The notes beneath the pieces were generated by a model that was given only the letters and a program-made list of their open reading frames with translations, ran no database searches and was not told the origin of the DNA. Of a stretch of 41,666 nt of DNA, positions 21,309-31,761 are shown piece by piece. This stretch comes from Ophiothrix spiculata (taxonomy: Eukaryota > Echinodermata > Ophiuroidea > Amphilepidida > Ophiotrichidae), in assembly GCA_000969725.1 (NCBI GenBank), contig JXSR01S027920.1; one strand, written 5' to 3'. Every line of letters starts with the position of its first letter. Positions within the stretch are counted from its first letter, which is position 1. The translations under genes and the position numbers were made by a program.

Positions 21309-21434
21309 GTTTTGCCAAGTTTTGCCCAAATTAGGGTTATTTTTGTGACCCACACATCAGTGACCTACCCCAATTATGGCAGGCCACAGCAGACAAAATC
21401 CCCATTAGCTTTTAACCACCCTCACGAGGTCACC
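21309..21434. repeat. Direct repeat flanking the minisatellite, right copy
   Basis: Second copy of 20930-21058; it lacks the GTCCCAGTCACAT insertion of the left copy. After it the minisatellite-like units resume irregularly. Confidence 0.75.
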
Positions 21435-21552
21435 ACGAGTTGAATTAACAGCAATACACTACGAGTTTTTTAGCAATACACATCGAGTTAACATTTATGC
21501 ACCCCAAGTTTTCAGCAATGTACCACGAGTCGCAATAACTCCAGTCCTGGCA

Positions 21553-21581
21553 CCATGACTTGATTCTATGTCAAGTCATGG
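21553..21581. repeat. 11-bp hairpin
   Basis: CCATGACTTGA and TCAAGTCATGG form a perfect stem around TTCTATG. It lies at the end of the minisatellite-derived region. Confidence 0.7.
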
Positions 21582-21731
21582 AAAATGCTATGTAGTAAAA
21601 CTGCCATTTAAGCTTGTCTTTGTCTTGGTAACAAGTCCACACCACAAATTCAACAAAATATTGGAGCTGTTCACAACTTTTGTAATCAATATGTTCCCAG
21701 AGAGTCTTGTGCATCTCATGATACTGATTTG

Positions 21732-21923
21732 TTAACATTTGGAATCAGAATGTGTGACTTTAGGGACCAAAAATTTACCGTGTGTGCTATACATTTGGTT
21801 TCCGAATTTGACAACCACAACTTCGTTTACGTCCAGATTTTGGAAAGCTGTGAAACCGTTATGGCTGCCGTATTTGTCTAGGGCGGGTGTAGCCTGAACA
21901 AAGGCCTTCCGATGTACATACAT
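21732..21923 (-). CDS. Coding-like fragment of unknown function (doubtful)
   Basis: The minus-strand frame includes ATPALDKYGSHNGFTAFQNL and then DVNEVVVVKFGNQMYSTHGK, with higher GC than the surroundings and gene-like residue use. An acceptor-like TTTGTTCAG|GC stands just before the ATPALDK part, and donor-like GTAAAC or GTAAAT sites occur after NLD and after STHG. It may be an exon, or a fragment of an old mobile element. No family recognised. Confidence 0.25.
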   Translation of the reverse strand: MYVHRKAFVQATPALDKYGSHNGFTAFQNLDVNEVVVVKFGNQMYSTHGKFLVPKVTHSDSKC

Positions 21924-21983
21924 CTATAGGCCTGAGAGAATCGAGGTGAATATTTGGCAAGATTTGCTAAGTTCAAAGTCATG

Positions 21984-22163
21984 CACTCTTAAAAAGAAAG
22001 GATCAAATTGATCCGATAAAGTATCAAATATGAGCTTACCCTTTTCCGGATCAATTTTGATCCAAATTCTCCTCAAATTTGATCCTTTTCGGATCAAACA
22101 CACTCTTTTTTGATCCGCAAAGGATCAAATTTGAGGAAATTTGACCCTTTCTTTTTAAGAGTG
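21984..22163. mobile_element. MITE with CACTCTTAAAAAGAAAGG ends and nested hairpin
   Basis: The left tip CACTCTTAAAAAGAAAGG and the matching reverse complement at the right tip (22146-22163) enclose a 180-bp element rich in GGATCAAA/TTTGATCC words. Inside, 22070-22098 and 22109-22137 form a 29-bp stem with one mismatch and a 10-nt loop that itself contains ACTCTT. No coding sequence. Target duplication unclear. Confidence 0.85.
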
Positions 22164-22270
22164 TGATTTCAAGAAATTGGAAAAAGGTCTAAACAATTTG
22201 ATCATCAAATAGGGAGGAGAAAACGTTCATTAACAGGAATGAGGTACTTGATCATCTACCATTCCCAGTT

Positions 22271-22304
22271 CTGGGAGGATAATTTCTCTGAATTATCCTC
22301 CCAG
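22271..22304. repeat. 14-bp perfect hairpin
   Basis: CTGGGAGGATAATT and AATTATCCTCCCAG flank TCTCTG. There is no T-run after it and nothing indicates a terminator. Possibly the remains of a small inverted-repeat element. Confidence 0.75.
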
Positions 22305-23400
22305 CTTTCAGCCTGACTTAAAAAGCTGTGTAGTAAACTGTCATTGTTTACATTCTCCAAATAGCCTTTTCTACAATAGTTTTGAAGCTTCTAAGTATAT
22401 GTAGTGTTTTCATGTATGCCCAAACTAAGATTTATCACATAAAATTGAAAATCACTAACCTTCTTTGAAAGTTGAAATAAACTTCCTTCTTCACATTTTC
22501 TGACACATGTCAAAGTCTGTCGAAATGGCTATCATGTTTTGATTTTCTTTACAATGGCAAATGACATGAATTAAAATTCTGTAGAATTATCCCAATGATA
22601 AAATGTACATGTACAATGTAGATGATATATTTAACCATGATTTGTACAGGAAGGCTTTGGTTTAAGACTTGACATTGACCTTTGACTTCAACATTAATTA
22701 GCTATGCAAGTTTCTGATTGGCTCTCTCAATACCATGTGATTTGGAGGAGGAAATTTCAACAAACACATGCCATGTGCTTGGAACCATTGGGGCGTTACT
22801 TTGTGATTGGGGTTTCCAGTGGCTAAGTTCAGGGTTTTTTTATTCATAAGTAAACATTTGGCCTTGGGTATGGTGCTTATTCTCATATACAGAGGGTGTT
22901 TGCTTTGGATAATTTGTATGTAATTAATGTGTTTTAAGACTTTTGACCTTACTTTTGACTTTGGTTATGGGGCTTATTGAAAAAAATATTTCCAATAGGA
23001 ATAGCAACTTGTGATGAAATGGTGTTTTAAGGTAGGCTTACAACTTTTAACTCTGAAATTTTTGGAATAAACTTAACTTTTTTGAAAAACAATTATGACA
23101 AAATGAATTATGAATGTCTTAACTTTTATGTATGGTGCAAATTAAACATAAAATGAATTGATACATGATAAAAAAAGATGAATATTTGGTGCCTAGTCAA
23201 GCATTTTGGAAAGTGACTCTATGCAATTCATTACACTTGGGAAACAATAATATTGATACGGTCATACACGTGTAGATCATCTACATAATCAATACTTTAA
23301 AAAATATCAACCAAAAAATGGAAAAAATCACTATCTGCAAATGCAGTAAGAATCGTATTCTACAACGTGGTAAACAAAAACATTTTCGATACGCCAGGGC
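22305..23400. other. Non-coding stretch
   Basis: AT-rich with no recognised gene or element. The minus-strand frame at 22698-22886 looks like chance. Confidence 0.5.
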
Positions 23401-23469
23401 GGGTGGGGGAGGCAGATATTTAAGGGGGGTCCCGTACGTCCTCTGCCAACCCCCCCCCCCCCCCCCCCG
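23398..23469. repeat. G-rich tract followed by a 19-C run
   Basis: GGGCGGGTGGGGGAGGCAG at about 23399-23417 and GGGGGG at 23424 are followed by a run of 19 C at 23450-23468. The segments can pair with each other or, on single strands, form quadruplex-like folds. The exact C count may be unreliable in sequencing. Confidence 0.7.
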
Positions 23470-24707
23470 TTTACGTTACCGGTACTGGTTTGCATCTCTA
23501 TTAAAATATAGTGCCTACGTCATTTTTTCACAAGAAGGTGACTACTAGGTCCATTGACATCGTACAGTCATGAATTGTAAAAGTTGTTTCATCAATTTTT
23601 AGTAAATTTAGTGCATGCACGACCCAAACATTCACTGAAATGATCCAGAATGACTTTTGAATATTTCTGTGAGTATTTTAAAATGCCAGAGTAATTTGTA
23701 AACCAACTTTTGGCAACTTTTTTGTCAAAGCACATGGTCGCCGCCATCTTGGATTTTGACCAACTTGTATCAAAAAAATGCATTTAAACTAGACGACCAC
23801 GGCAGCCATTACGGTTTGACAGTTCTCCCAATACAACGCATGTGTTCTCGGTGGCTAAAATTAGCCACCGACTTTTTTGCTATTTGTCATTCCTTTTTTG
23901 TTGTATCACTCATGTATTATTGTTAACAATATTAATGAGTATCTACTTAGGTATTTGTTGATTGAAAAAAATCAAAATGTGTACTTTGATCATGCATTTT
24001 TAAATTTTAGGTGAATGTTTACATAAAAATGATCATGAATTTTCACAAGTTTATGTTTGGTAAACTCCTTGACTACCATGGCCTATGGCTTAAGTAACTC
24101 ACTAAGGTGTGCAAGAGCACATTTCCCACATTTTTCATGATGCGAGTTGTTCAAAATGAGACTTCAAAAAATTTGCAAAATTAACCATTGTTCAATGGAC
24201 ATCAGTATGTCTATACATGATATAATCATTTATCGACATACTAGTAGGTCTAATTTAAACTCAACTGAAGCTGATATTGGCCTTATATATGTTGTTAAAT
24301 ACTAATGAGAATATACTGGCATACCTTTGGTAAATGTATCTGCTCTCTGAAAGAAGATATTGACTTATGAAATTCGTCTATAGAGAAGGTCAATGGAGCT
24401 GAGTGTGACATTATCGTAGATGGAGTCCATCGTAGATAATTCACATTTTGGGACTAATTAAAGTAAAAGCTTAGTTTTTATTCCCATCATTAGAAAAACA
24501 AACGCAGCCCTTTAAAAAAGGATAAAGGAAAACAATATGGCAAACATATAACGAAGAAAACTTACTTCGTCTTGAAAACTACGGATGCCTCAAGCATAGG
24601 CCAGCTAACAAAGCAAAACTTTCATCCACTCTTGTTCTGAGTTGTTCTGCTATATTTCACAGATTTGTTGCTATTCAGGCCTATTTCTGCCTTGCCTTTG
24701 CATGTAG
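23470..24707. other. Non-coding stretch with a 10-bp hairpin
   Basis: CGGTGGCTAAAATTAGCCACCG at 23849-23870 is a compact stem. CCGCCATCTTGG occurs at 23741. No exon called here, although an upstream exon of the candidate at 24708 would have to lie in this or earlier sequence. Confidence 0.45.
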
Positions 24708-24813
24708 GTTACCTGTTGCCCCACCAGTTGACTGCAAAGCTGGATACCACCAAACGGAAATACTTCATGAAGAAGCTACATTGGCCAAAGTGCTAGAAAT
24801 GCTCCTTGAATAA
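24708..24813 (+). CDS. Possible terminal coding exon (low confidence)
   Basis: A pyrimidine-rich acceptor, TTTCTGCCTTGCCTTTGCATGTAG, ends at 24707. The frame after one base reads LPVAPPVDCKAGYHQTEILH then EEATLAKVLEMLLE and a TAA at 24811-24813. The composition and the amphipathic helix-like end (ATLAKVLEMLLE) look like a genuine protein C-terminus. A second frame in the same place (GYLLPHQLTAKLDTTKRKYF) is also open to a stop at 24793-24795, so the choice is uncertain. No upstream exon or polyadenylation signal was found. No family recognised. Confidence 0.3.
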
Positions 24814-24885
24814 CTGCCAAACACCTCATAAAAGACGAAATTCACTCAATCATATTCAATCTTTTCATCTCTCAATCAATCAACA

Positions 24886-25061
24886 ATTCGCTGACAAAGT
24901 GTGACATCAAAATCAATAGTTGCCAAGAGACTGGTTCACGCTTATTGCAATTTGAACCACTATCAAAATGATCACAACACATACTTAATGGGTGGCTAAC
25001 TGAGCGTGAACAAAGCGTGAACCAATAACCAGGATATGACGTTTTCACTTTGTCAGCGAAT
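24886..25061. mobile_element. MITE with ATTCGCTGACAAAGTG ends
   Basis: Perfect 16-bp ends ATTCGCTGACAAAGTG (24886) and the reverse complement ending 25061. The ends extend imperfectly to CTGGTTCACGCTT on the left and TTGGTTCACGCTT in reverse complement on the right. 176 bp, non-coding. Confidence 0.8.
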
Positions 25062-25190
25062 AGAAAAAACTTATTGAGGACTGGGATGTTATAAACAGAA
25101 TTTACTCACTCACCTAAAAAAATATCTTTAAAAAGACAAACTGCACAATATTTTAACAAACAAGTGCAAAATAATACAACAACAAAATGA

Positions 25191-25619
25191 GTGGTGCTCT
25201 GGCAAAATAAGCGGAAAGTCGCGATTTTCAAAATTGAGTTTATAGCATATTTTAATTCTCTTTAATCTCAGCTTTCGAATGATATATAATATGTCATACT
25301 TTCTGTTAACAATTTTCATATTCAGATCGAAATACAAGGCAGTCCACTCAAAATCTTGCAGTAAAATACTGTCGCAAACCGATTTTAAAGTTACTCATAT
25401 AATAGTGTATAATAGCAAAACGCGATAACTACCGGTGAATAATTGCACTTCCCGGCACATTTGACCTTCAAAACGCGTGGTGTAGATTAAAATCTATGCA
25501 TTGATACGTTTTATGTCAAAAAACGAAATTTGATCTTTTCACCATATTTGTACTTTAGCAGCCATTTTTAAAAAAATCTTCAATCGCGACTTTCCGCTCA
25601 TATTTTGCCAGAGCACCAC
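25191..25619. mobile_element. MITE with GTGGTGCTCTGGCAAAAT ends
   Basis: The left arm, GTGGTGCTCTGGCAAAATAA then GCGGAAAGTCGCGATT, is matched by the right arm with two extra bases only, about 37 bp. The ends are almost undamaged, pointing to a young copy. The 430-bp body has no transposase. A possible imperfect 7-8 bp target duplication (ACAAAATG / ACAAATAA) needs checking; if real, hAT would be likely. Confidence 0.8.
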
Positions 25620-25708
25620 ACAAATAAAACAAAACAACAGTTGTTTGCGTCTGTTCAATACTTAACGTTTTTGCAAGTTTATTCTGTACCATAACTTTTT
25701 AACAAAGT

Positions 25709-26197
25709 GCTAAAAGTTAATAAAAAGTATACACTTCCAGAAATGAGTTTTCACAAGAAACACGATGGTGTTGTTGATTATTGACCAAAATCACATTTTT
25801 AGAGAAAATCACAAAAAAAAACATTTTTTGGCCATTTTGGCTTTCAGACAAGCTAAAATATATAAAAAAAGACTTCCAAATGAGAATTTTAATTTAAAAC
25901 ACCCATTCAAATGTTGCGCCATTTTTAATGTTTAGGATTTTTCCCCATTTTTGTCATTTTTGACTTTATTTGGCATGAAAAATTTAAAAAAAATGCCAAA
26001 AATGAATATGACGCAACATCTGAATGGGTGTTTTAATTTAAAATTCCCATTTAAAAATTGTTATTTTTAGCTCGTCTGGAAGCTCAAATAGCCAAACAAT
26101 GTGTTTTTTGTGATTTTTGGTCTTTAATCAACATCCCCATTAAGTTCCTTGTGAAAATTTCTTTTTGGAAATGTATATTTTTTATTAACTTTAAGCA
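25709..26197. mobile_element. Long imperfect foldback, ~240-bp arms
   Basis: Left-arm landmarks are AAAGTTAATAAAAAGTATAC, TTTTCACAAG, GTTGATTATTGACCAAAA, TTTGGC, AGACAAGCTAAAA, AAAACACCCATTC and ATGTTGCGCC. They recur in reverse complement, in mirrored order, on the right (for example GACGCAACATCTGAATGGGT and AGCTCGTCTGG). The centre is about 25950. The arms are clearly diverged, so this is an old inverted duplication. A plus frame at 26058-26303 is incidental. Confidence 0.8.
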
Positions 26198-26303
26198 TTT
26201 TTGGTCATTTTTTGACCTTATTTGGCAACATGACATGCCTGAGATGTTTTTAAATGATGCCATTATTTCTGAACCTCATCACGCTAGTAATAACCACAAC
26301 TAA

Positions 26304-26817
26304 TGGTTCTCTTTTGTACACATTACAAGAATACATTTACAAAGAAATCAAATCTATTGCTTAAACGTGATGAACTTTAGTTTACTGATTTGAAAGATTG
26401 CTATTTTATTAAAACATCAACAGTATCTAAAACATAAATGTACTAGCATTAAAGTCCAAATCCAAAATAAAACAAAATCGATGATGAGGCGATACTTTTT
26501 TTGGAACTTTTACACATTGTTTGAACTTTCAAAACTATTTAATTTTTTTTCTCGAAAATTTTAGTATATTTTGATATACATTAAATGAATAAGAAAAAAT
26601 TATGAATCACTAATGACAATTTGCTACAATACATCAGTACTTCGTTATTTCACAGAACAACGACTCTATACATTTTCCTTTGATGACTCTTCGTCTCTTG
26701 TGAATACCAAATTGAAAGGCCCATCCTGTGTATAGCTTAATTTTACGATTTATTTTAACACTAGGAAAATAGATCTTGCTAAACGACATTTGTGCCTAAT
26801 TGCAAATGTTAAAAAGA
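26304..26817. other. Non-coding stretch
   Basis: AT-rich; no recognised gene or element. Confidence 0.5.
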
Positions 26818-27040
26818 GCCTGAACAAAGAATATGTCAGTCCTTAGAAATGAAAGTGCTGATGAGTTCCCTGCCTTAGATTAAATCTGCAATAAAGCAAC
26901 AGGGAATATGTATTAAGATGTAATTCCACGATAAATCTTTTCTAATTTGGAAAAGTAAGATAAATTCTTCCATACTGTGATAACTTTAAGTGCAAAGTAG
27001 ATATTTCACAAGGAATCTATGGTTAGCCGAAAGGCCCATA
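26818..27040. repeat. Old direct duplication block 1, copy A
   Basis: GCCTGAACAAAGAATATGTC, GTCCT(T)AGAA, GTGATG/CTGATGA, CAACAGGGAAT, AAGATGTAA and ATAAATCTTTT parallel 30905-31085 in order (offset near 4087). After the TTAA at 26986-26989 it parallels the sequence that follows the MITE at 31761. It therefore shows the empty site of that insertion. Confidence 0.65.
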
Positions 27041-27089
27041 TGTATTATGATAATGTACTGCTTACATACTTTGTAACATCTAATATATT

Positions 27090-27385
27090 AGCAAAGCTTT
27101 TTCTTAACAAAGTTCCCCTTTCTTACATTTTTTTTAGTCTAAGTGTACATAACCATTAAGAATAACCCTTGTCTTCATAATGTGTTAAAATTGATTTGTA
27201 ATGATCCTTTGCTATTGCTATATATCCCTTAGCAAGGCTTTTTTTTTTCTCAACAAAGTCCTTCTTTATACGCTACCAATTTTTGTTTAGTCTACGTATG
27301 TATACCTTTGAGAATAACCTTAGTCTTCACAATGTGTTAAAAATTAATTTGTAATGACCCTTTGCAATTGCTATATACCCTTTTT
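27090..27385. repeat. Two-copy tandem duplication, period 141 bp
   Basis: AGCAAAGCTTTTTCTTAACA at 27090 and AGCAAGGCTTTTTTTTTCTC at 27231 begin two copies sharing CAACAAAGT, TTTAGTCTA, AGAATAAC, GTCTTCA, AATGTGTTAAAA and TTTGTAATGA in order. Non-coding. Confidence 0.8.
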
Positions 27386-28189
27386 TGTCAATAAAACACG
27401 TCCATCAAGGTATTATTGTCAGAGCAATGATTTAGTATTCCATAATTTGATCGACTTGATAATGAATATGCTTCCAATTGCGATCGTTGTAGCTGAAAAA
27501 GGTACTCTCATTTTTGTCTTCTTTTGATATACAAAGCATCAGATGCACCGGTTCTATGCTCGAATAAATTTTACATAAGTTTCTCAACATAGTCAATATA
27601 TTTATGTCTTGTTGTCTGGCTCGTATATTAGTATCCTGCTTTTGTTTGCTGTTTTTACTACGGACACCTTTGGGCTGTTTTCAAAACTGTTCGAAACACC
27701 TGAGTCACTATCAATAATAAATATATATTTCAATAAAAAACAACTTTTGACATTTTGACACACAATTTACCGAGTCAATCCTCTTTTTTATCCCCTTTTT
27801 AGCTGCAAATCGATAGTTAGATGTCTAAAAGAGGTATCATGAAGTTCTTTTGATTTTCAATTCGTATGAGTTCTGTAATAAATAATACAAAATTAAATAC
27901 TTAACACACATTAGGCTTGTTCAAATTTTATAGTTTACAAGTTGTTCAATCTAAAATAATAAAAGTAAACAGTTAAACTGTTAACTATTTTACTGACGCT
28001 GATGCTGACAACCAAGTACCATTGTTTGGCGGCGAAGTGTTATCATGATGTGATTGCAATTTAAACAACAGTTTACTAACAGAGATATAAGAGAACCTAT
28101 CCTATACTTCCGAATAAAATAATTTAAACCCCTTCGGGAGACTTGTTTTTATTCATAATTTTCACTATATCACTTATCAACTCTTTTGT
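27386..28189. other. Non-coding stretch
   Basis: AT-rich with no recognised gene or element. Confidence 0.5.
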
Positions 28190-28400
28190 AATATTTATTT
28201 GTTTGTTTAGTTATCATGCTGTACACAATACGTCAAATATGATATCCTGTTGATACAGTAACTCACAGGGTGTATGTGTCTGCATTATCAAGCATACCGA
28301 CAGGCACAGGTTAAAACGTCCTCGATGTAGTCGATTTATCTGATCAATAGTGAAAGAGAAAGTCTTTTAAAGACTTGAGGGGCTTCTGACTACCAACCTA
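28190..28400. repeat. Old direct duplication block 2, copy A, with conserved cores
   Basis: Aligns with about 34440-34690. Two blocks are nearly unchanged: AAACGTCCTCGATGTAGTCG (28314-28333) and GACTTGAGGGGCTTCTGACT then ACCAAC (28372-28397). The sequence between and around them has diverged freely. No open frame covers both cores, so I read them as non-coding. Confidence 0.65.
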
Positions 28401-30904
28401 TTTTTCTAGAATCGAATATAAGGACTAGACATCATTATACCTGAACGCCTGATTCGCATCTGAGGCGTATTTATTGTACTTTGATTTAGTTAGCAAGAAA
28501 TCAAAAATACAACATTGTTTGAAAGTCATTCTTAGACAGAGGTTGCCCAGAAAGCGGGAGGTTCAAGGTTCTTATAGCAGATTATTTTTTCAGCTTATGC
28601 TAAAGACTGGTCAGATGCTTAAATGGCTTTAAGGATGTTTTATAACAAAAAATTTGAACACCACAGAACTATATGCATTATTGGTGATTTTATTAATTCA
28701 AATAACAAACTCGTTTTTTATAATATAATAAAGTTTCTTGGTACAGATCCAATATTTTAAAGATGGGACTCACTGGAAATATTTCACTTCCTCTCAGGAA
28801 GCATGGTCACTCCGTTCTGAGGTGCTGACTGGCAATCACATCTACTTGATGCTTTTGTGACGTCTCTAGTTGGTTGAGAATGAGTGTGTCATAGATTTTA
28901 TTCAATTTAAGGCCCCTCGTCTTTGTTCATAACTCTTTTTTGTTTGTATGTCTGTTTATTATGTTTAAAGCAAAACTTGTGCCCTAACAGAGGATAAATT
29001 GCCAAAACATGTACAATTTTTAATGTTTATGGCTGTATATCGTTTTAATGCATTTATAAGCAATACTATTTTCCATTATTTTGTAGGTAACCAATAACAC
29101 GCTTCAACATTTTACCTTAATACTAAGATACACAGAATTGATTTCCCGATTGGAGCACGATACAATATGTAAGATGCCCCAGGGATGCGGAATATATCTG
29201 TTTGCGATGCATTTTCCTGTCTCCTGCATATGCTTGATGTTATTTTGTTTTTATTTGATTACAATTGTACCGCCGTAGGGTAAATAAGAAGTCTTACATT
29301 TAAATGATCATATTCACAATTATAAAAGAAATATCAAAACGTGTTGACTGAAAAACGAATTAACTGATTTCATTGCTTCGTGATCGTTTCATTATGGTAG
29401 GTTAATTTTAAAGCAAGTGCCACGATTTTTTGATAGTAGTCGGGTGTTATAAAAGCGGCAGACGAAAAAGTATTCCGTTGTTTATTTTACTGACGCGGGA
29501 TGATTATGACTATGTTTCTACTTTTGCTTGAGACTTGGTTGTTTTATGATGGTATTGTGCTGTTTCAGTATTGTTTGACTTTATAAAATTAGATATCTTG
29601 ATTTAGGAATAAGCAGACTGTGCCACATACCATAATTTGAATTAGTGCTGAACTAGTGGATAATCTCAAATAAAGACAAAGACAGAGACACTCACAGACT
29701 CTAATCAAATACGATTGGTCGTAAATTAATAGCTAACTATACTGTATATTTACATATAAAGAGGTTTCCCAAAAATGTTACATGTAGATAAATAATTGTG
29801 TGCAAAAACTATAGTAGTTGAAGAAACGAAACTTTGCACAAATTGTTTTACAACCATCTTGTAGATACTAGCAAAATTTTAATATCACATCAATATTAGT
29901 TTTTAAGTTACAAAAAAAAGTAGATACCCATGTCAGAAACACATTTATTCAACATTCAACACAATAAGAAGCATACACACCCTAGACAAGACAAATTACT
30001 TTCTTTCTCAATACAAATTGTGTTTTTATTTCTTGACCCTTTACTGAGTTTGACCACACTCAATGTGAATTAAGACTTAGAGTAAATAGAAGAAAATTGA
30101 TTAAAACATGTGCCTTGTTCTCACTTCTTCTAATAGGTAATATCAAGACTTTGCATTAGAGAATCTCACTTCTCAGAGAAACTACGTAAGAAGAATATGA
30201 AACATTCGTCAGGAAGTCAATTGAACCTCTATTTGAAATTTTATTCACTCGTTGCCTCGCTCAGGAAGTTGTGTCTCGCTATACTGTAATGCTAGTATAT
30301 GTATTTATACTTTTTATTGCTTCAGAAATCTTAACTTCGCTACGGAAACCGGTGATTGCATTTCATTCCTGCTGTCACAGAGATGTTTCAACGTTATCTG
30401 TCTTGCAGACAGTTTAATTAAAAACATTGGATGTATTATGTCTTCGATGCAATTGTAACTAATCTATTTGGATACCTACGTTACACTGTTTTCTTGCTCA
30501 GAGTTTTTGAGTTGTCGTAACGTTAATGAACCACTTATCATTTTTGAAGCAATGTTTATGTACATTTGCTTTAAATAATTATCGCATATTTAAAGTGCCA
30601 AACATTTACCAAAAGACAATTTTAAGTGAACTTGATTGACTGGGTGCTAACTAACAAAAAGAAAGTTACGGACGACAAGGAAAATAAAACTACGGCATGG
30701 TGTCAATATGTAATATTTTACGTGTTTTGGATGTTTTAATGTTTTGTCAAATAGCATTCAAGCCCCGAATGAATTTTAATATTATGTTAATATGGAGTCT
30801 ACTTTCTCTAAAAGTCCACAGTTTCTTTCTTCTCGAATCGTACAACTTATTTTAATTCAAGGATCATAGAAAGCCATTATTCCAATGTGGATATGGTAAA
30901 AGTA
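28401..30904. other. Long non-coding stretch
   Basis: No confident gene, RNA or TIR element. The plus frame at 30252-30458 has a Cys-rich, mixed composition but no splice support. GGGAGGTTCAAGGTTC at 28557 vaguely resembles a B box but lacks a matching A box. Confidence 0.45.
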
Positions 30905-31089
30905 GCCTGAAGAAACATTCTATGCCAGTCCTAAGAATTGTAAGTGATAATGACTTCAATGCTCCAGATGAAATCCTCAAAGCAGTTGGGAATTAGCATT
31001 ATGATGTAACCCTAGGACAAATCTTTTTAAAACTGAAAAGCACTTTATCGGGTCACACTTTTACACTACTTTTTCACACTATGGTGAAA
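30905..31089. repeat. Old direct duplication block 1, copy B (left part)
   Basis: Counterpart of 26818-26985 (GCCTGAAGAAACATTCTATG, GTCCTAAGAA, GTGATAATGA, AGCAGTTGGGAATTA, ATGATGTAA). It is interrupted at TTAA by the MITE and continues at 31762. Confidence 0.6.
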
Positions 31090-31761
31090 TTAAAGGGACT
31101 GGCCTAGATTCTTCCCACTAATTTTTTACCTACATGTTTTTTTAATTGAATCGATAAAACATGTTTATAGTAAAATAACCTACAAGTGGTTTCCCATGAT
31201 TTTGAGGAATATTGGAGAAAAATGCAATTCTTTACATACTTTAATTTTTGTCGCCGGCGACAAAAAGTGGTGTGAAAACAGTGTTTCTAGTTTGAAAACT
31301 GATAAAAATCTTGTTTTTACACTTGTGATAGCTAAACAAATTATTTTGGATGAAATTGTTTCTCTTTTAATATGTTTTGAATTATTTCCATGAGCTTTGT
31401 TTGATCCTTTATGTAGTAAATCCATCTGAGGTACAAAAATTAGGATTAAGGAAACACACCACCATCGAAGAATGATATATTGCAAATTAATTCTCTCTAA
31501 ATTTGAGCCATTTGTGTGTAAATTTTTGCACTTTTTTGGATTTTGCTGNNNNNNNNNNNNNNNNNNNNNNNNNNNNNNNNNNNNNNNNNNNNNNNNNNAC
31601 CACCATCGAAGAATGATATATTGCAAATTAATTCTCTCTAAATTTGAGCCATTTGTGTGTAAATTTTTGCACTTTTTTGGATTTTGCTGTACATTTAAGC
31701 TTTGTTTAGAGCATTTTCATAAATATTTAATTCTAGGTGGAATCTAGGCTAGTCCCTTTAA
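31090..31761. mobile_element. MITE with TTAA target duplication, contains assembly gap
   Basis: Ends TTAAAGGGACTGGCCTAGAT and, in reverse complement, TTAAAGGGACTAGCCTAGAT form an inverted repeat; TTAA lies at 31090-31093 and 31758-31761. The paralogous block at 26986-26989 has a single TTAA and no insert, directly supporting TTAA duplication, as expected for piggyBac-type elements. Inside is a perfect palindrome with core GTCGCCGGCGAC (31245-31266). The right half is disturbed by a 50-N gap with duplicated flanks. No transposase. Frames crossing the gap are artefacts. Confidence 0.85.
31459..31688. other. Assembly gap (50 N) with duplicated 90-bp flanks
   Basis: N occupies 31549-31598. The 90 bases before it (31459-31548) and after it (31599-31688) are identical, beginning ACCACCATCGAAGAATG. 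This is what an unresolved overlap or allelic join produces; the true sequence probably holds one copy. Confidence 0.85.

Noticed and set aside
21002-21318. Open frames on both strands with repeated QQYT or CCKLVVY
   Set aside because: They are produced by a 21-bp period that is a multiple of three; both strands are open at once and no domain is recognisable.
22271-22304. Rho-independent terminator
   Set aside because: The stem is strong but there is no T-run, and such terminators are not expected in this type of genome.
28555-28580. Another tRNA-like head (GGTTCAAGGTTC)
   Set aside because: No A box at the expected distance.
31180-31747. Frames of 91 and 148 codons crossing 31.5 kb
   Set aside because: They run through the N gap and a false duplication inside a MITE.
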